Shown here piece by piece: positions 41,401 through 55,100 of a stretch of DNA of 64,000 nt. The position numbers and the translations under genes are program-made. The stretch is from Annona cherimola (Eukaryota; Streptophyta; Magnoliopsida; Magnoliales; Annonaceae). The notes beneath the pieces were generated by a model. The model did not search any database. It was not told the DNA's origin and saw only the letters and a list, made by a program, of their open reading frames with translations. Location: the NCBI GenBank assembly GCA_030490835.1, contig CM059975.1:5173579-5237578 (forward strand). Reading direction: 5' to 3'. Within the stretch, counting starts at the first letter, position 1, and each line of letters starts with the position of its first letter.

Positions 41401-44400
41401 TTTGGCTGCTCCATTGGTTCATTGCTTCAACTAGTAGTTCATGATACTAGTAAATGCATCGCTATGCAATAGAGGTGATAGTCATGCTGCCACCACCACA
41501 ATTTCCACCCCAGGAGCCATATCCAAAAAAGAGAAAGATGGGAGGGCTAGCTGGTCTCTTGAGTCTCACAACAAATGGCTGCTGGGCTAGCAGTTGACAG
41601 GGTGCTTAGTTGGTCAGGCTGTTACCAAGTGTAAGTAAGGTAGTAGTTGTACAATTGATTGTAGGTGTCTAGAGGAGAAGAGAGAGAAAATCAGTTTTCT
41701 TATAGAGAGAAGCGATGTGTGGATTTTCTAGATCGTAGCTGTCTTATAAGAACTGGCCATTGGCCTTGATAGCAATTTAATTACTCTTACTGTAAAGAAG
41801 AACAGAGCAGAACAGCCTCACCGAAAGTGTTGGTTACTAAGCCATAATCTTTTTCATATTATCCTGTGTGGCACATTCCTAAATTTGATGTCTCATGGAT
41901 CGTGTAGTAAATTATCAAGTTCAAGATGTCTTTTGCAATGGAAGTCATGATTTCATCACTTGAGTAATCTTGGTATACTCTTTCACTTCATAAACAACTA
42001 TCCTAAAATCAAAAAAAAAAGAAAAAAAAAAAAAAAAAAGAAGAAATGACTACCTATTCTTTTTGCAGCATTTGTAATAACAACTTTTAAGAAACTCTAT
42101 GAATGTCTTTCCTTGCTAAAATGAGAAAGGAATAACCACCTCTTATGTGGAAGACTTTCCTTGGCAGAGAGATAATTTTGCCAATAATCTAATGTTGACT
42201 TGTGAGTAGCCTTTTGTGTACTTCCAAGATAAGCTCTAATAACAAATTCTTCGTTTCTTTGCCTGTGGGCATTAATCAGGCATCAAACACTACAATTGAG
42301 CAGACAACTCAAAAGCTCTAATTCATGGGAGAGGAATCAAAGGGTGTGAACTCCAACAGTAGCATAATTCTCTGAGGGCATGAGCTTTTAGTTATGACAT
42401 GTTGGATGAGCCAGAGAGAGTCAATTGACCCTACTGTCACTGGTATACACCTCCATTCTCAGAAATTGGAAAAACTGAACCTGCTGCCTATCCTGATGGT
42501 GGTGAGATAACTGATAGATCTGTTTTTCTCAGTCATCTGTATACAAGAAAAAGGATGAAAGCTTCTGCTAAGGACCCGTTTCATTTGGAGTTTCTTTGGG
42601 CACTCCCAACTTACCGTCAGGCACATCAGTTCAACAAGACTGGCCTGCTGGATGAACCCAACTAGTAACTGCATATTTGATGAGCTCAGCACTTTTTCCT
42701 CAACAAAAGCATGTAGTTTTAGAAGAAAACTACAACGCCAAGCATAAATTTGACAAAAAAAAAAAAAAATCGTATGCTGCTTTGCAAAGATAAATTATAG
42801 TTGACGACATACTTTCCTTCAAAACCAGATAACCATTTTGCATAGGCACAGCCAAGATACACACTTATGAAAGGCCTGTACAGAAGTTTCGGATCCCCCT
42901 CTATTTCATAGGTCCGATAACCCATTTCCCTGAAATAAATGCAAGGTTGAGAAAAATAAGAGATTGAATTAATGTATTAAGAAGATTAGAAAACTACACT
43001 TTTTCTGACTTTTCACCTCCAAATAAAAATCATATGCAGAGATCTACTCATAAAAAATAAAAATAAAAATAAAAAAATCCTTGGACGCAATTATTATGTC
43101 CGAGACCAAAACTTCACTGTTGGGCGCCAGATAGCATCCTTATCAATAATCCACAAGCTGGGACATCGGAAACCACCCCGGCTGTAAACCAACAGGCAGT
43201 AATGGAAACTTGCTCTGCACTCGATTTTTTCAGCTTAACCGTGGGGATAACCAGAAGAGCACCTCAAAGAATTACATATTAATTGCATTAACGTAATATC
43301 TTTTTACCTAAACAGCCACTCTCCAGTGGTTGGTAGAATTTGCATGAGACCTACTCTAGTTTCCTTGGTTTTCCGATTATATCGCTCAACAAGGAGTTGC
43401 CTGTCACTTCCAACTTCAGCAATGGCACAAATCATGTCCTGCAAACAGGGCAAGTGTCTTAAATTTGGAAGCCTAAATTTGTAAGAAAGTATTTTCAATT
43501 GCAGATCTATCCTGAAGTAGAATGCCCTTCTTATGAGATGATTGAACGGATCAGACCAAGTATATGGCATTTCATTACTAGGAATGACATTAGCATCAAA
43601 TTGCAGAAATTGCTTATTGGATAGCTTAGCTGTTAATGCTTGTATAGTCGTATGATTCAAGTAAGCACTGGCCTTCAAAAAAGATGAAAGAAAATACACT
43701 GGCCCTTACATCAAGCCAAAAAATTTGAGGAAATGAAGTTACATGTTCATTGATAGTATTCGCAAATGGAATGCACGATTAAAGACCATTGTCAAAATTA
43801 CCAGATTGATTTGCCCTTGATAGTGCCTTTGGACAACGATTGCAGCCACAGCCTGAAAGGATAAAAAGGAAAGATTGAAAGAGTAGTAATTGAATAGTAG
43901 GTTCATCAAACAAAAGTACAATTTTGTGCTTCAAAATCTCTGTTGGAAGCCAACAAAAGGACCAAAGTGGCAGAAAAATGTGAGGATGCTTAGGGAAGTG
44001 AATGGAACTTCTCATCTGGGAATTGGAAAGAGATTCCATATCCACAAGTCACAAAGTTCAGCAACAGATGCAATATTGCAGAATCTCAAGGATTCTGAAA
44101 GATACAAAGAATTCAAAAGTAGGTTTTACTAGACTTCTTTGATAATCAGAATTCCTTTTCCAGTAAAATTTTAATTGATGGGACATTTATGTACCTTATC
44201 TCCGCTATTACTTATAGTTTCAATCATTGCCCTGTACTTTTCAACTAAAGCCTATTCATTTTATCTTTATTTTCCAATCATTTAACATTCCCTGGCACAA
44301 CATTTCTTCCTCTTTCATTCCAAAATTCCACTGTTTTCACTGGAATTTGCGTCAGGGCTGCATCTTAACTTTTCTGTGAACATTTTGAGAAATAGATTGG

Positions 44401-45753
44401 TGGACTGAGATCAATGTAATGATGGTGAAGCATACTCAGCAATGAGGTCTAGCTCACAAAAAGTCTCCATCTGGTCTTTTTACCATATTTAGAACCTTCA
44501 AAAACTGACACTTAGATTATGATTTAAATAATAATAATAATAACGGACACTGAGAATACAGCAATAATGCGAAGATGAAAACAAGATAGCTAAGGTAGGC
44601 GTAAAATTGAGTTCTTTACGCACGCTTTGAGTGCGGAAAAACAGCAGTAAACCCTACTTTGTCTGTCGGCTTCTTTCCAGCCATTGACACTACCATGCCA
44701 CGCTAACAAATTCATGAAGGCTTACTGTCAGCAGTACAAGGAGACAAAAAGTCCCAATTGACTTCTCTTTTCTTTTATTTTTTATTTTTTTCTTTTGTGC
44801 TTACCTTCATTTCAGTTTGCGTAAGGTACACCTGTCCGTCAGGATCTCGTGAGAGGTGAACTTTCTGTCCTTCCGTTTCCCCAGCATCCGTCCATTCCTT
44901 CCTCACCTCAGGGTCCATCCACAGTTCTTCCATGTCTTGAGGCTCCACGCACTCATTCCAATATTTGAAGCTGATAGGCATCTTCAGAAGAACTTGATGG
45001 CCCTGATCAGAAGACTACCGCCAACGCCCAGTACAGCGACACTACGAGAGAGACACTAAAGATAACAGTCAATAATACGTCAGCAGCAGCCGTTTTACAG
45101 AGCTTTTTAGAACCACACAAATTCCTCTCTATGCCCCCCACCCCCATTGCAATGAACCCAGCCTGATACTCATCAACAAATTGAGAAAGCATAGAAAGAC
45201 ACATATGCATCTGGCTCTGCACGTCGAGACGACATATCTTGGAATATTTACGACGATTAGCGCATTAGACGGAGTGTAATTTGGGATTCATTGTATTTGC
45301 TAAAGGTGCTATAGAAATGGACATCTTCAGCAGAGGACAGCATGACGAGAGCAATCCAATGAGCCATTAATTTCCCTATGAAATATTACCAACCGCTTGA
45401 TTTTGAGTCCTTAGAAAAGAAGATATGATCACAGAAAATGGCGTTCCAGGTGGGAGATTTTCGCGGTTGTGTTTGACGGAACGAGTTATCGAATTAATGA
45501 CGCTCCCATCTTGCATTCACTTGGACAGATCTGAGCGGAGAATAAAGAAAACGCGATGCGGATGCAGGAAGAAAACAAAAGACGGATTGGGAAGGAGAAG
45601 GAGGAGTCTCACCTTACCGGCGGTGACGCTGCGAATCTGCGCCTGGGAAAATGAGTTTCTTGGAATTGCAGGGAGAGGCGGAAAGCGGAAAAGGCGCTTG
45701 TTATGAATGTAGAGCAGTAGAGGTGGGGAGAGAACAAGCGAAAGCGATTTCAT
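38402..45753 (-). CDS. Two-module lytic-transglycosylase-like (SLT domain) protein
   Basis: Twelve exons on the minus strand: 45753-45613, 45002-44805, 43852-43802, 43438-43308, 42929-42813, 42262-42140, 41121-41045, 40674-40505, 40233-40180, 39354-39245, 39111-38998 and 38534-38402 (stop), giving 472 aa. SLT enzymes cleave peptidoglycan in bacteria; the plant relatives have no settled substrate. Residues 1-50 (MKSLSLVLSPPLLLY and a basic stretch) look like an organelle presequence. Two halves repeat the same order: YWNECVEPQDMEELW / YWDTRVSPEDMEELW, then HLSRDPDGQVYLTQTEMK / RFSHDAENRPYLSRAEVK, then an SLT core. In core 1, AE at E138 and GLMQ at 160-163 match the SLT catalytic pattern, followed by DPKLLYRPFISVYLGCAYA. 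In core 2, AE is kept at E362 but GLMQ is replaced by GVMG at 377-380. Intron positions are also duplicated. Confidence 0.86.
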
Positions 45754-47147
45754 AACCGAAATAACGTAAATGTCTGCTGAAAGTTGGCGGGGCTTCGCAT
45801 AGGGCTGACACGTGGCAGGAGATGACGCGCTGTTCGGATGGCCTCACGAAGGGAACGGTTGGGATTTTCTATTGCCAGCAGTGGGGAGGGACACACCAGG
45901 ATAGGCACAGCCAGCTGCACGCCGAAATTAGTGTGCAATGAGTTCCATACTTCCTGTTCCGTCCGAAAACAGCTTAGCATGCGTGCTCTGCCAGGGCCGC
46001 CAGCTCAGCAATTATTGTGCCATAACTCACAGCTTTCCATCTCCGTCGATCATTATGGCGCATGGGACACAAAAAAAAAATAATAACAGAAGCGAATCTC
46101 CATAACCCTTCAAATTTTAAAATTCTAAATTATTACATTTAACATTATTTATTTAGTTATGAAATTAAATTTCATTCAAATTTAATATGAGTCTAACCAC
46201 ATTCGCTTAAAAATATATATATTCACGTGTAAATTAGTAAAAATATTTAAATTTATATGTATTAAAATATAGTAAGACATTATAAAATCATTTATTTATA
46301 TAGTAATTATCTTTTAGATGATTTAAATATTAAAAATACTACTTAAAATTTAATAAGTATTATTAAATTATTTTATTATGTAGCTCGACTGCTCAGGACT
46401 GGACTCGAGTCCTAGACGTGTGGGAACATCAACCCTGGTGTGAAGCCAACTGTGCTAACGGGGTTCACTAATATGATGATACTTATCGCAATAGATAAAG
46501 TTAATTTTTCATCAACTATGTGAATGTTAAAAATAAAAAAGATTATATAGAAATAGAGTTTCGTAGAAATATCCCGGCATAAGCAATAATAATAATAACA
46601 ACAAAGATGTCAAATTTTATTATGAAATTTACAATATCAGTGCTATTATTTTTACGTTATGATAGAGTTAAGTTGCTTTGTTTATTAGCCGATTAGGTGG
46701 TACTTCTTGAATTCATGAGGCACAAAGTTTGAATAAAAAATATTTATCGTACAATTGAAAGTTTTTTAAAGATTTGGGTTTCATTTAGATTTGCATCGGG
46801 TCTTTATTTTTTTTAAAAATAAAATATTAAATTAAAATTTACAAGATTGCTAAATGAGAGAGAAGAAATTTTAAATGGGAACTGGATTACACTACACAAT
46901 TTATTTTTATTTTTAAAAATATTTTTATATATTTATGTGGGGCTGAGCATGAATGTCCCATGTATAAAATACCTAAAAACATGAAGAATGTATAAATTTA
47001 ATAAAATACTTTAAATGCTAAAAATATTAAAAAATTACAAATACGTGCGATATTTATGCCTGAGTCACATGTATAAATTTTTAAAAGATTTATAAAAAGA
47101 GTTATGCAGTGTGTACAAGATGGAGACTCATCTAAATGAGACACTTA
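45754..47147. other. Divergent interval between the SLT gene and BUD32
   Basis: The first 300 bp are probably the SLT promoter (mixed composition). From 46080 the sequence is AT-rich, including a repeat (46190-46380) related in reverse orientation to the units in SDH7 intron 3. No gene is supported. Confidence 0.5.
46190..46380. repeat. Dispersed AT-rich repeat, reverse-oriented relative of 14108-14700
   Basis: Its reverse complement carries TAATAAAATAATTTAATA, then AAATCATCTAAAAGATAATTAC, then AAATGATTTTATAA, in the same order as the SDH7 intron 3 units. Class unknown; ends not visible. Confidence 0.55.
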
Positions 47148-47431
47148 GGAGGTGTTTGGCAATGACAAAAACTTTTCACCTAAAACTTTTCAATCTAAAA
47201 CTTTTCATTCTCTACAACTCTTCTATTTTTTAATTATTTTTTTACATCTTCCAACACAAACCACCCTACTTTTCAATCATTTCTACACAATTACCTATAC
47301 AACTAACCTATCTATTTTAACTTTATTCTCTTTACTCCTCATTATTACCCCTATCATATCACATCATTTGACAACTTTTATTTTTCAAAACTTTTCACCA
47401 AAAGTTTTTTTCATTCCCAAACACACCCTTA
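47145..47431. mobile_element. Tourist-like MITE
   Basis: A 281-bp element (47148-47428) begins GGAGGTGTTTGG and ends CCAAACACACCC, with TTA on both sides (47145-47147, 47429-47431). It lies just upstream of the BUD32 leader. Confidence 0.87.
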
Positions 47432-47499
47432 ATTAAGAAAACACAAGATTTTTTTTTTCTCAAAAAAAACATTTCTGGCTCACAATAGGTGCGATGGCT

Positions 47500-48551
47500 A
47501 AAATGGGCTGGAACATGGGTTGGCTTACACCCCCATGCTCGATTAGGGATTTTCTCCCTCCGTTTTTTCCTTGCCTACCGTCCCTTACTGCCATCTCCGG
47601 AACTCCCAACCCTGTGATTTGTGGAAGGGAAAAAAATCGGAAAAGGAGGAGGCCCATCTGCGTCCAGGTCTTCATCTTCTCTTCTTTCTTTCTTTCCGTC
47701 TTCTTCTTCTTCTTCTTCTTCTTCTTCTTCTGCAGCAACTCTCCGTTGCTTCTTCGTTTGTTGCTGGTCGTTGCTTCTTCTCCTTCTACTGCTTGCCGAG
47801 TTCTTTCTGGTGCTTCTTCTTGTTCTTCTTCCCCTGCTTCTTGTTCGGCCCTTTTGGAACTTGGCTCGGTTAATCAGTTGAATGCTCAAACGTAGCTGTG
47901 CTATTTTTTTTTTATTACTTAAGTCTTAAAAAAAAATGGCATTTGCTATATTTCTGCTGCTGAAGCTTGCTCAAACGTGGCTGTTGTTCTTGTTGATTTT
48001 TCTTTGCAATTGTTTTGTCTTGTGCTGCTGCTTGTTGTAAGCCTGTAACTAATTGCTAACCGTCAGCTATTTTGCAATGTATTGGGTGTCTTATTGTTGC
48101 CGTAAGTAGTTGTTTGCTCACTTTGCTGTTTTGCTGCTCAGTGGCTTGTATTTGTTACCAGCTGATAATGTTGATTACTGTTAATCGCTTAATGACTTAA
48201 TCTGTTGTGCAATTTATTGGCTTTTTGCTGTTGTAACTATTTGCAAACAAGCAAACTGTGGGAAGCCTTAGTAAACAGTAATGAATTTATTGGCTTTATG
48301 AATTATATTCTAATTCGTACTTGTGGGCATTATCATATAAGGTGAGCCTTGCTTTTATGAAACAACTATGATTCCTATAAGTTTTTTTTTTTTTTTTTCC
48401 TTTTATAAAGAAAGAAAAAGATTTGACAGTTATTTGTGTAATAAAGTATATTTCTGCTTTGATTCAAGCATCGAGTTTATTTATTTTTTCATGCACGGGA
48501 ATGCTTACTCTATGATCAAAATATGATGCAGAGTCTCTGTTGCTTTTTCAG
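47500..48551 (+). promoter_or_regulatory. BUD32 leader region with CTT microsatellite
   Basis: The coding exon is preceded by an acceptor (tgctttttcag, ending 48551) 11 bases before the ATG, so an upstream leader exon must exist. The TTC/CTT tract at about 47698-47732 and the surrounding pyrimidine-rich sequence are the likely leader. The donor could not be fixed. Confidence 0.4.
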
Positions 48552-48562
48552 GAAAAGTTTCT

Positions 48563-50312
<1,750 letters not shown>

Positions 50313-52129
50313 ACATTTCCAATGGGAATCATCATTTCTCAGTCAGAAGTAATTCATCCCTCAAATAACGAATCTGGCAATATGATCCCATGCTCAGATG
50401 TACTATAGATCATTGCTCAGGTGTAACATGTTGTTCTTGGACATTTGAGGATGCGGATTTCCTGGGAATGGAATGGTGACACCATCACACCCAACTCTTG
50501 ATTTATTTTAAATGCCGTCATATGTGAAACATTTAGGTTGATTATTCTTCTGCTTGCTCAATTATTCATCTTCTAGTACTGGAAATTATAGAATGAACCC
50601 TGCAGGCAGATGATCATGCGTTTCAGGTGCTGCTAGCCCCCAGGAGTCGTCCAATGCATACCCTGATACCCAGAGAAAGCCTTCAGCACAGTTGCACATG
50701 AATCTTTTTTCCAATGGTTTTTTGTGATTTCAGGTTTACAATTTCAGTATGGTCGGCATAAAGGCTTTCCAGTAGGTGGCCAACAAGGGCTCCAGTTAGA
50801 AAACAATCATCAGGTTTAACTATTTAGAGTGCATTTGTGGTTTGGCTAAGCTCGTAAGGAGAAATTTTCTACCAATGGTGCTGGGACAGTGAGAGATGAG
50901 ATGGGTAGGAAAATGATTTTTTGAAGTGTCAAAGGTGAAGTTAGTAATCAAATAAATAATTTTTTTTAAAAAAAGTGGACAGCCATATTGGTGGAAAAGA
51001 TGGGCAAGTGGGGTAGAAGTTTTTTAAAATGGAAGAAAATGATGTGATAAAATACGAATAATGACGAGGAGTGGAGAAAATAAGGTTAAAATAGATAAGG
51101 TAGTATAGGTATTTGTGTAGAAATGATTGAAAATAGGATAATTATATAGAAAAATGTGAATAATTAATTAAAATAAGATAGTTATGGAGTAAAAAAAAAT
51201 TTTGTTTGAAAAGTTTTATTTATGGCCAAACATGCCCAAGATAATTATTTAAAAATAGGATAATTGTAGAGTAAAAAAAAATTTGTTTGAAAAGTTTTAT
51301 TTATTGCCGAACATGTCCAAGATAATTAATTAAAAATAGGACAGTTGCAAAGTGTAAAAAGCATTGCGTTCTTTGAGAAAGCAACTCTTTTATGTGAAGA
51401 GATTTCCAGCAAGGGTTGTTTGGATTTGTAATTTAGTAAAAATCCGTTGGTAGAAATCGCTCAACTTTTATTAGATAAATTCGTGATAGTTAATTCCAAC
51501 AAGATGTTTATTCTTTTAATACCTCTCCATGCATCGCAGGCAAAGGCCTTTTACGCAAGCTGTTTCGCGGTATTCCATCTCAACGTCTTGGACAGTATCT
51601 TGGTGCCTGCTTATCGATACAATCTGTTGCTAATTGCTATCGTCGTTCTCTTCTTGAAATTCGGTTTCAAAATGTACGATTGCCAAAACGTAAGTAAGAA
51701 CGAAGCTACTTCCCCCCTTCGTTGTAAAACAGGACGAGTCTGTTCCAACCTTGCAAGCATGGACGCAATAAGACATTAAGACCGCATTGCGGTCTGCTAT
51801 TTAAACATTTGGTACATGCTCTGCAACTCAACTCACAAAAGCGACTATGGGTAAGGATGCACTTTTGAATCCGACCATGCCCCAGCATCAAATGAATCAT
51901 GGGGAAATCTTTGTTGCTTTGTGATCACAGAAATAATACAACAAAAATGCAAAGGCGCACTGAATTGAGTCAAATTCGTACAAAAAACACCACCTTTGAT
52001 ACCTCTCTCATTGAATTGAGCAGGAAAAAGAACACTTACAACTTTAACATGTATAGAGACACCCTGAAAAAGGGAGTGGTGTAAAGGAAGGCAACATCAA
52101 CTACATCTTCCCACGGATGCATAGAATAC
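50313..52129. other. Intergenic region downstream of BUD32 with unexplained exon-like stretches
   Basis: It contains a rearranged Tourist-like element (about 50825-51330). Three short open stretches bounded by AG acceptors also occur: near 50636 (AASPQESSNAYPDTQRKPSA), near 50734 (LQFQYGRHKGFPVGGQQGLQ), and 51540-51690 (LRKLFRGIPSQRLGQYLGAC). I do not recognise a protein and cannot join them in frame, so no gene is called. Confidence 0.4.
50825..51330. mobile_element. Rearranged Tourist-like MITE
   Basis: The reverse-orientation core (GGTTAAAATAGATAAGGTAG, GAAATGATTGAAAATAGGAT) is present. The right end is duplicated: TTTGTTTGAAAAGTTTTATT plus GGCCAAACATGCCCAAGATAA, and again TTTGTTTGAAAAGTTTTATT plus GCCGAACATGTCCAAGATAA, about 80 bp apart. 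Confidence 0.65.
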
Positions 52130-55100
52130 TTATTCTATCGTTATCTCCAGTATAGTAGTGAGTCTAGGTTTTTTGTACCTTCTCAAAAGCAATGAAGAGC
52201 AGACAACACTCACGGATGAGAGGGCCATGCAAGCACCAGCCACCCAAGGTGGCAATCTAAGCCTGAATATGGGGAAGAAAACCCCTGCAGCAACAGGAAT
52301 TGCTATGATGTTGTACGCCATGGCAAACACATAATTCCAACGTATGCGGGCCAAAGTCTTCCTTGAAAGATCAATTGCTGTTATAACATCTTCTAAGCTG
52401 TTTCTCATCAACACATAATCTGCAGCTTCAATGGCAATATCTGTCCCTGCCCCAATTGCCATCCCAACATCAGCAGCAGCCAGGGCAGGTGAATCGTTGA
52501 TTCCATCACCAACCATGGCAACTACACTTCCATCCTTTTGAAGCAGACGGACGACATCCGCTTTTCCGGCTGGCATCACCTCCGCTCTCACATCTTGAAT
52601 GCCAACCTGTCATGTTAAAACATTTCCAAATATAAAATGATGCATGATTAGCAGTGAAAAACACATCAAAGTAGCTGATCGGGAACTCCAATTCCAAAGA
52701 TCTCTACCTACATCGCTACTACATCAGCGACCTATAAAGATCATCACATTGTACATCTTTCTTGGATAGATAGACCGATGAACATGACATCATATAAAAA
52801 GTTAGGATTGTCCATCTGCCTGCTGATTGGTGCTGCAGACAGCAGACAGCAGCCTTTGGATGGGAAATGATGATGATCAATCAACGAATGAGACATTGCA
52901 TACAGTAAGCTCATAAACATAATCAAACAGAGCCCACGATGATATCCATGTATCTATTTCTAGCAAACTGCATCATTGGAAATAGTTTCCAACATGTGAT
53001 GCCAAATATCTGATGAAATGAAAACTGTGGAAATCAGCCTTACTTTAGTGAGGAACTTGGTTAATTAATGTTTAAGATCCCTGGAGGGTTACATTCTCAG
53101 AATTAATCACCAGAGGACCAAGATGAATGCGTTATTTCAACATATAATACTACAAGAAAGATGAGATGCATCAAGAAAATAACTAAAGCTATTCAGAATT
53201 TCAGTAGAGATGACACAAACCTCATGAGCTACAGCTCTTGCAGTTCTCCAATTATCACCCGTTACTATGACTGGATTCACACCCATTTTCAACAGTCCTT
53301 CGATAACAACAGCAGCCTCACGCTTAAGAGGGTCTGCTACTCCCAAAACTCCAATAAGGATGTTGTCATATGCAGCAAGTATTCCCGTCCTAGCACTTTC
53401 CTCTAACTCTATTACAAAATTTTCAACCTCTGTTGGAATGGTAATTCCATTTTCAGCCATCAGTTTCCGATTACCCACCTGATAAGGAAGATACAATATT
53501 TTCCGGTTAAAATATTAAATAGATGCAAGATCATTTCTATAAAACCTTTAATCCTCTTGTTAAAGATAAGCATGATAAAAACAAGAAACCTTACCAACAC
53601 CCTTTTTCCATGTATCCAGCACTGCACACCTTTCCCTGGTAAAGCACAAAATTCCAAAGCATCATGAAGCCATCCAGAGATTCTAGTATCCTTCAAGTAG
53701 TTTTGGGAATCTTTAGTTTCAGGGGACTTGCTGAAAAAGTGAAAATGGTATGCATAGTCTACAATCGCTCTTCCCAGTGGATGTTCACTGCCAGCCTAGC
53801 CACAGAAAAGAAACTGACAATTTATTTATTTCCAGCCATTACAAAATAATTAAAGCAACCACTTATTCTTAGTCATTACAAAATCAAGAAAAATCAGCCA
53901 TCAATGTGCCAACTAATTTAAAATCTAATGTACCTCCGCAGATGCAACTAACGTGAGGAAGTCTCCCAGTTCCATTGCTGCAAAAACTTTAGCAGTGGTA
54001 ACTGCTGCCTTTCCCTGTGTTAGGGTCCCTGTTTTATCGAATACGACATGCTTGACTCTGTGAGCCCTTTCCAAAGCTTCTCCTCCTTTTATAAGGACTC
54101 CATGATTTGCCCCAATGCCAGTTGCTACCATCACAGCTGTTGGTGTTGCCAAACCAAGGGCGCAAGGGCATGCAATCACCACAACTGATATCGAAAACAT
54201 CAAGGCAAAGACGAAGCAATTGCTATTTTCGGGCAGCCATTCTTCTGGATATGCTCCCAATTCACCACATATATACCTATGCAATATCAAGATAAAAATA
54301 TTGATATTTATTCCAAATAAAAAAAGTTTGAAATCTTTGTGGAAGTCATTAAAATGTACTTACCATCCCAACAATGTCATGACTGCCATTGCAATAACTG
54401 TAGGGACAAAAATGCTTGCAACCTGTGAATAAAAGGGTAATAATGAATGTTCTAAAATAACACACTTTCACAATAAAATCTAAGGATCATAAGTTAGCCA
54501 ATTGCAGACATCCACTCATAAAAGATGGAACCTAGAATGGCAGCCGGGTCAAAATTTATAATGCTAAGTAAACATTGCTCAGAAATTTTGAGAATTATCA
54601 AAATTGATGGCTTTTTGTTGTGTTATCATCATGTTATCTTCAGAATATTAACAGCTGTGAAGAACAGTCCTAGAAACCTAGAAATTGTGTTAAGAGTACA
54701 TTCCTCATCCCAACTTTATATTTCTGTATCATCATTCAAACGATGCATCCAAGATCTTTAATTCATAATTGAATCAGAGAATTAATGTGGAAACGATTTT
54801 ATCTGGCCATTTTTCAAATAGTACTTCATCTTGCTATCTGCAAGACTGCAACTCTGATTGACGTTGGCACATCCGTGTTATATCAGATGCAAGAACAAGT
54901 GATATAATGGCAAAGCTGCAAAGGCATGTAGCCTTGCCAGAATATGACAAGTCACAAGTGGCATATTGGCAAAGGTGTGTAGGATTGCCCGAATGAGAGG
55001 ACAGCTTTTTGATTTCATGAGATTTATAATAAACAATTCTTCAAGGCAAATAGAATTACTAGATTCTCATGAAAGGAATGAGGAACCCTCTTCTGAGTTA

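Noticed and set aside
44805..44981. Start of the SLT gene at the internal ATG at 44981
   Set aside because: An upstream exon (45753-45613) joins in phase 0 through good splice sites and supplies a targeting peptide; the exon 2 frame is open through to its acceptor.
47494..47895. Ser/Phe/Leu-rich frames around a CTT repeat
   Set aside because: All three frames and the reverse strand are open because of the trinucleotide repeat. Better read as the BUD32 leader.
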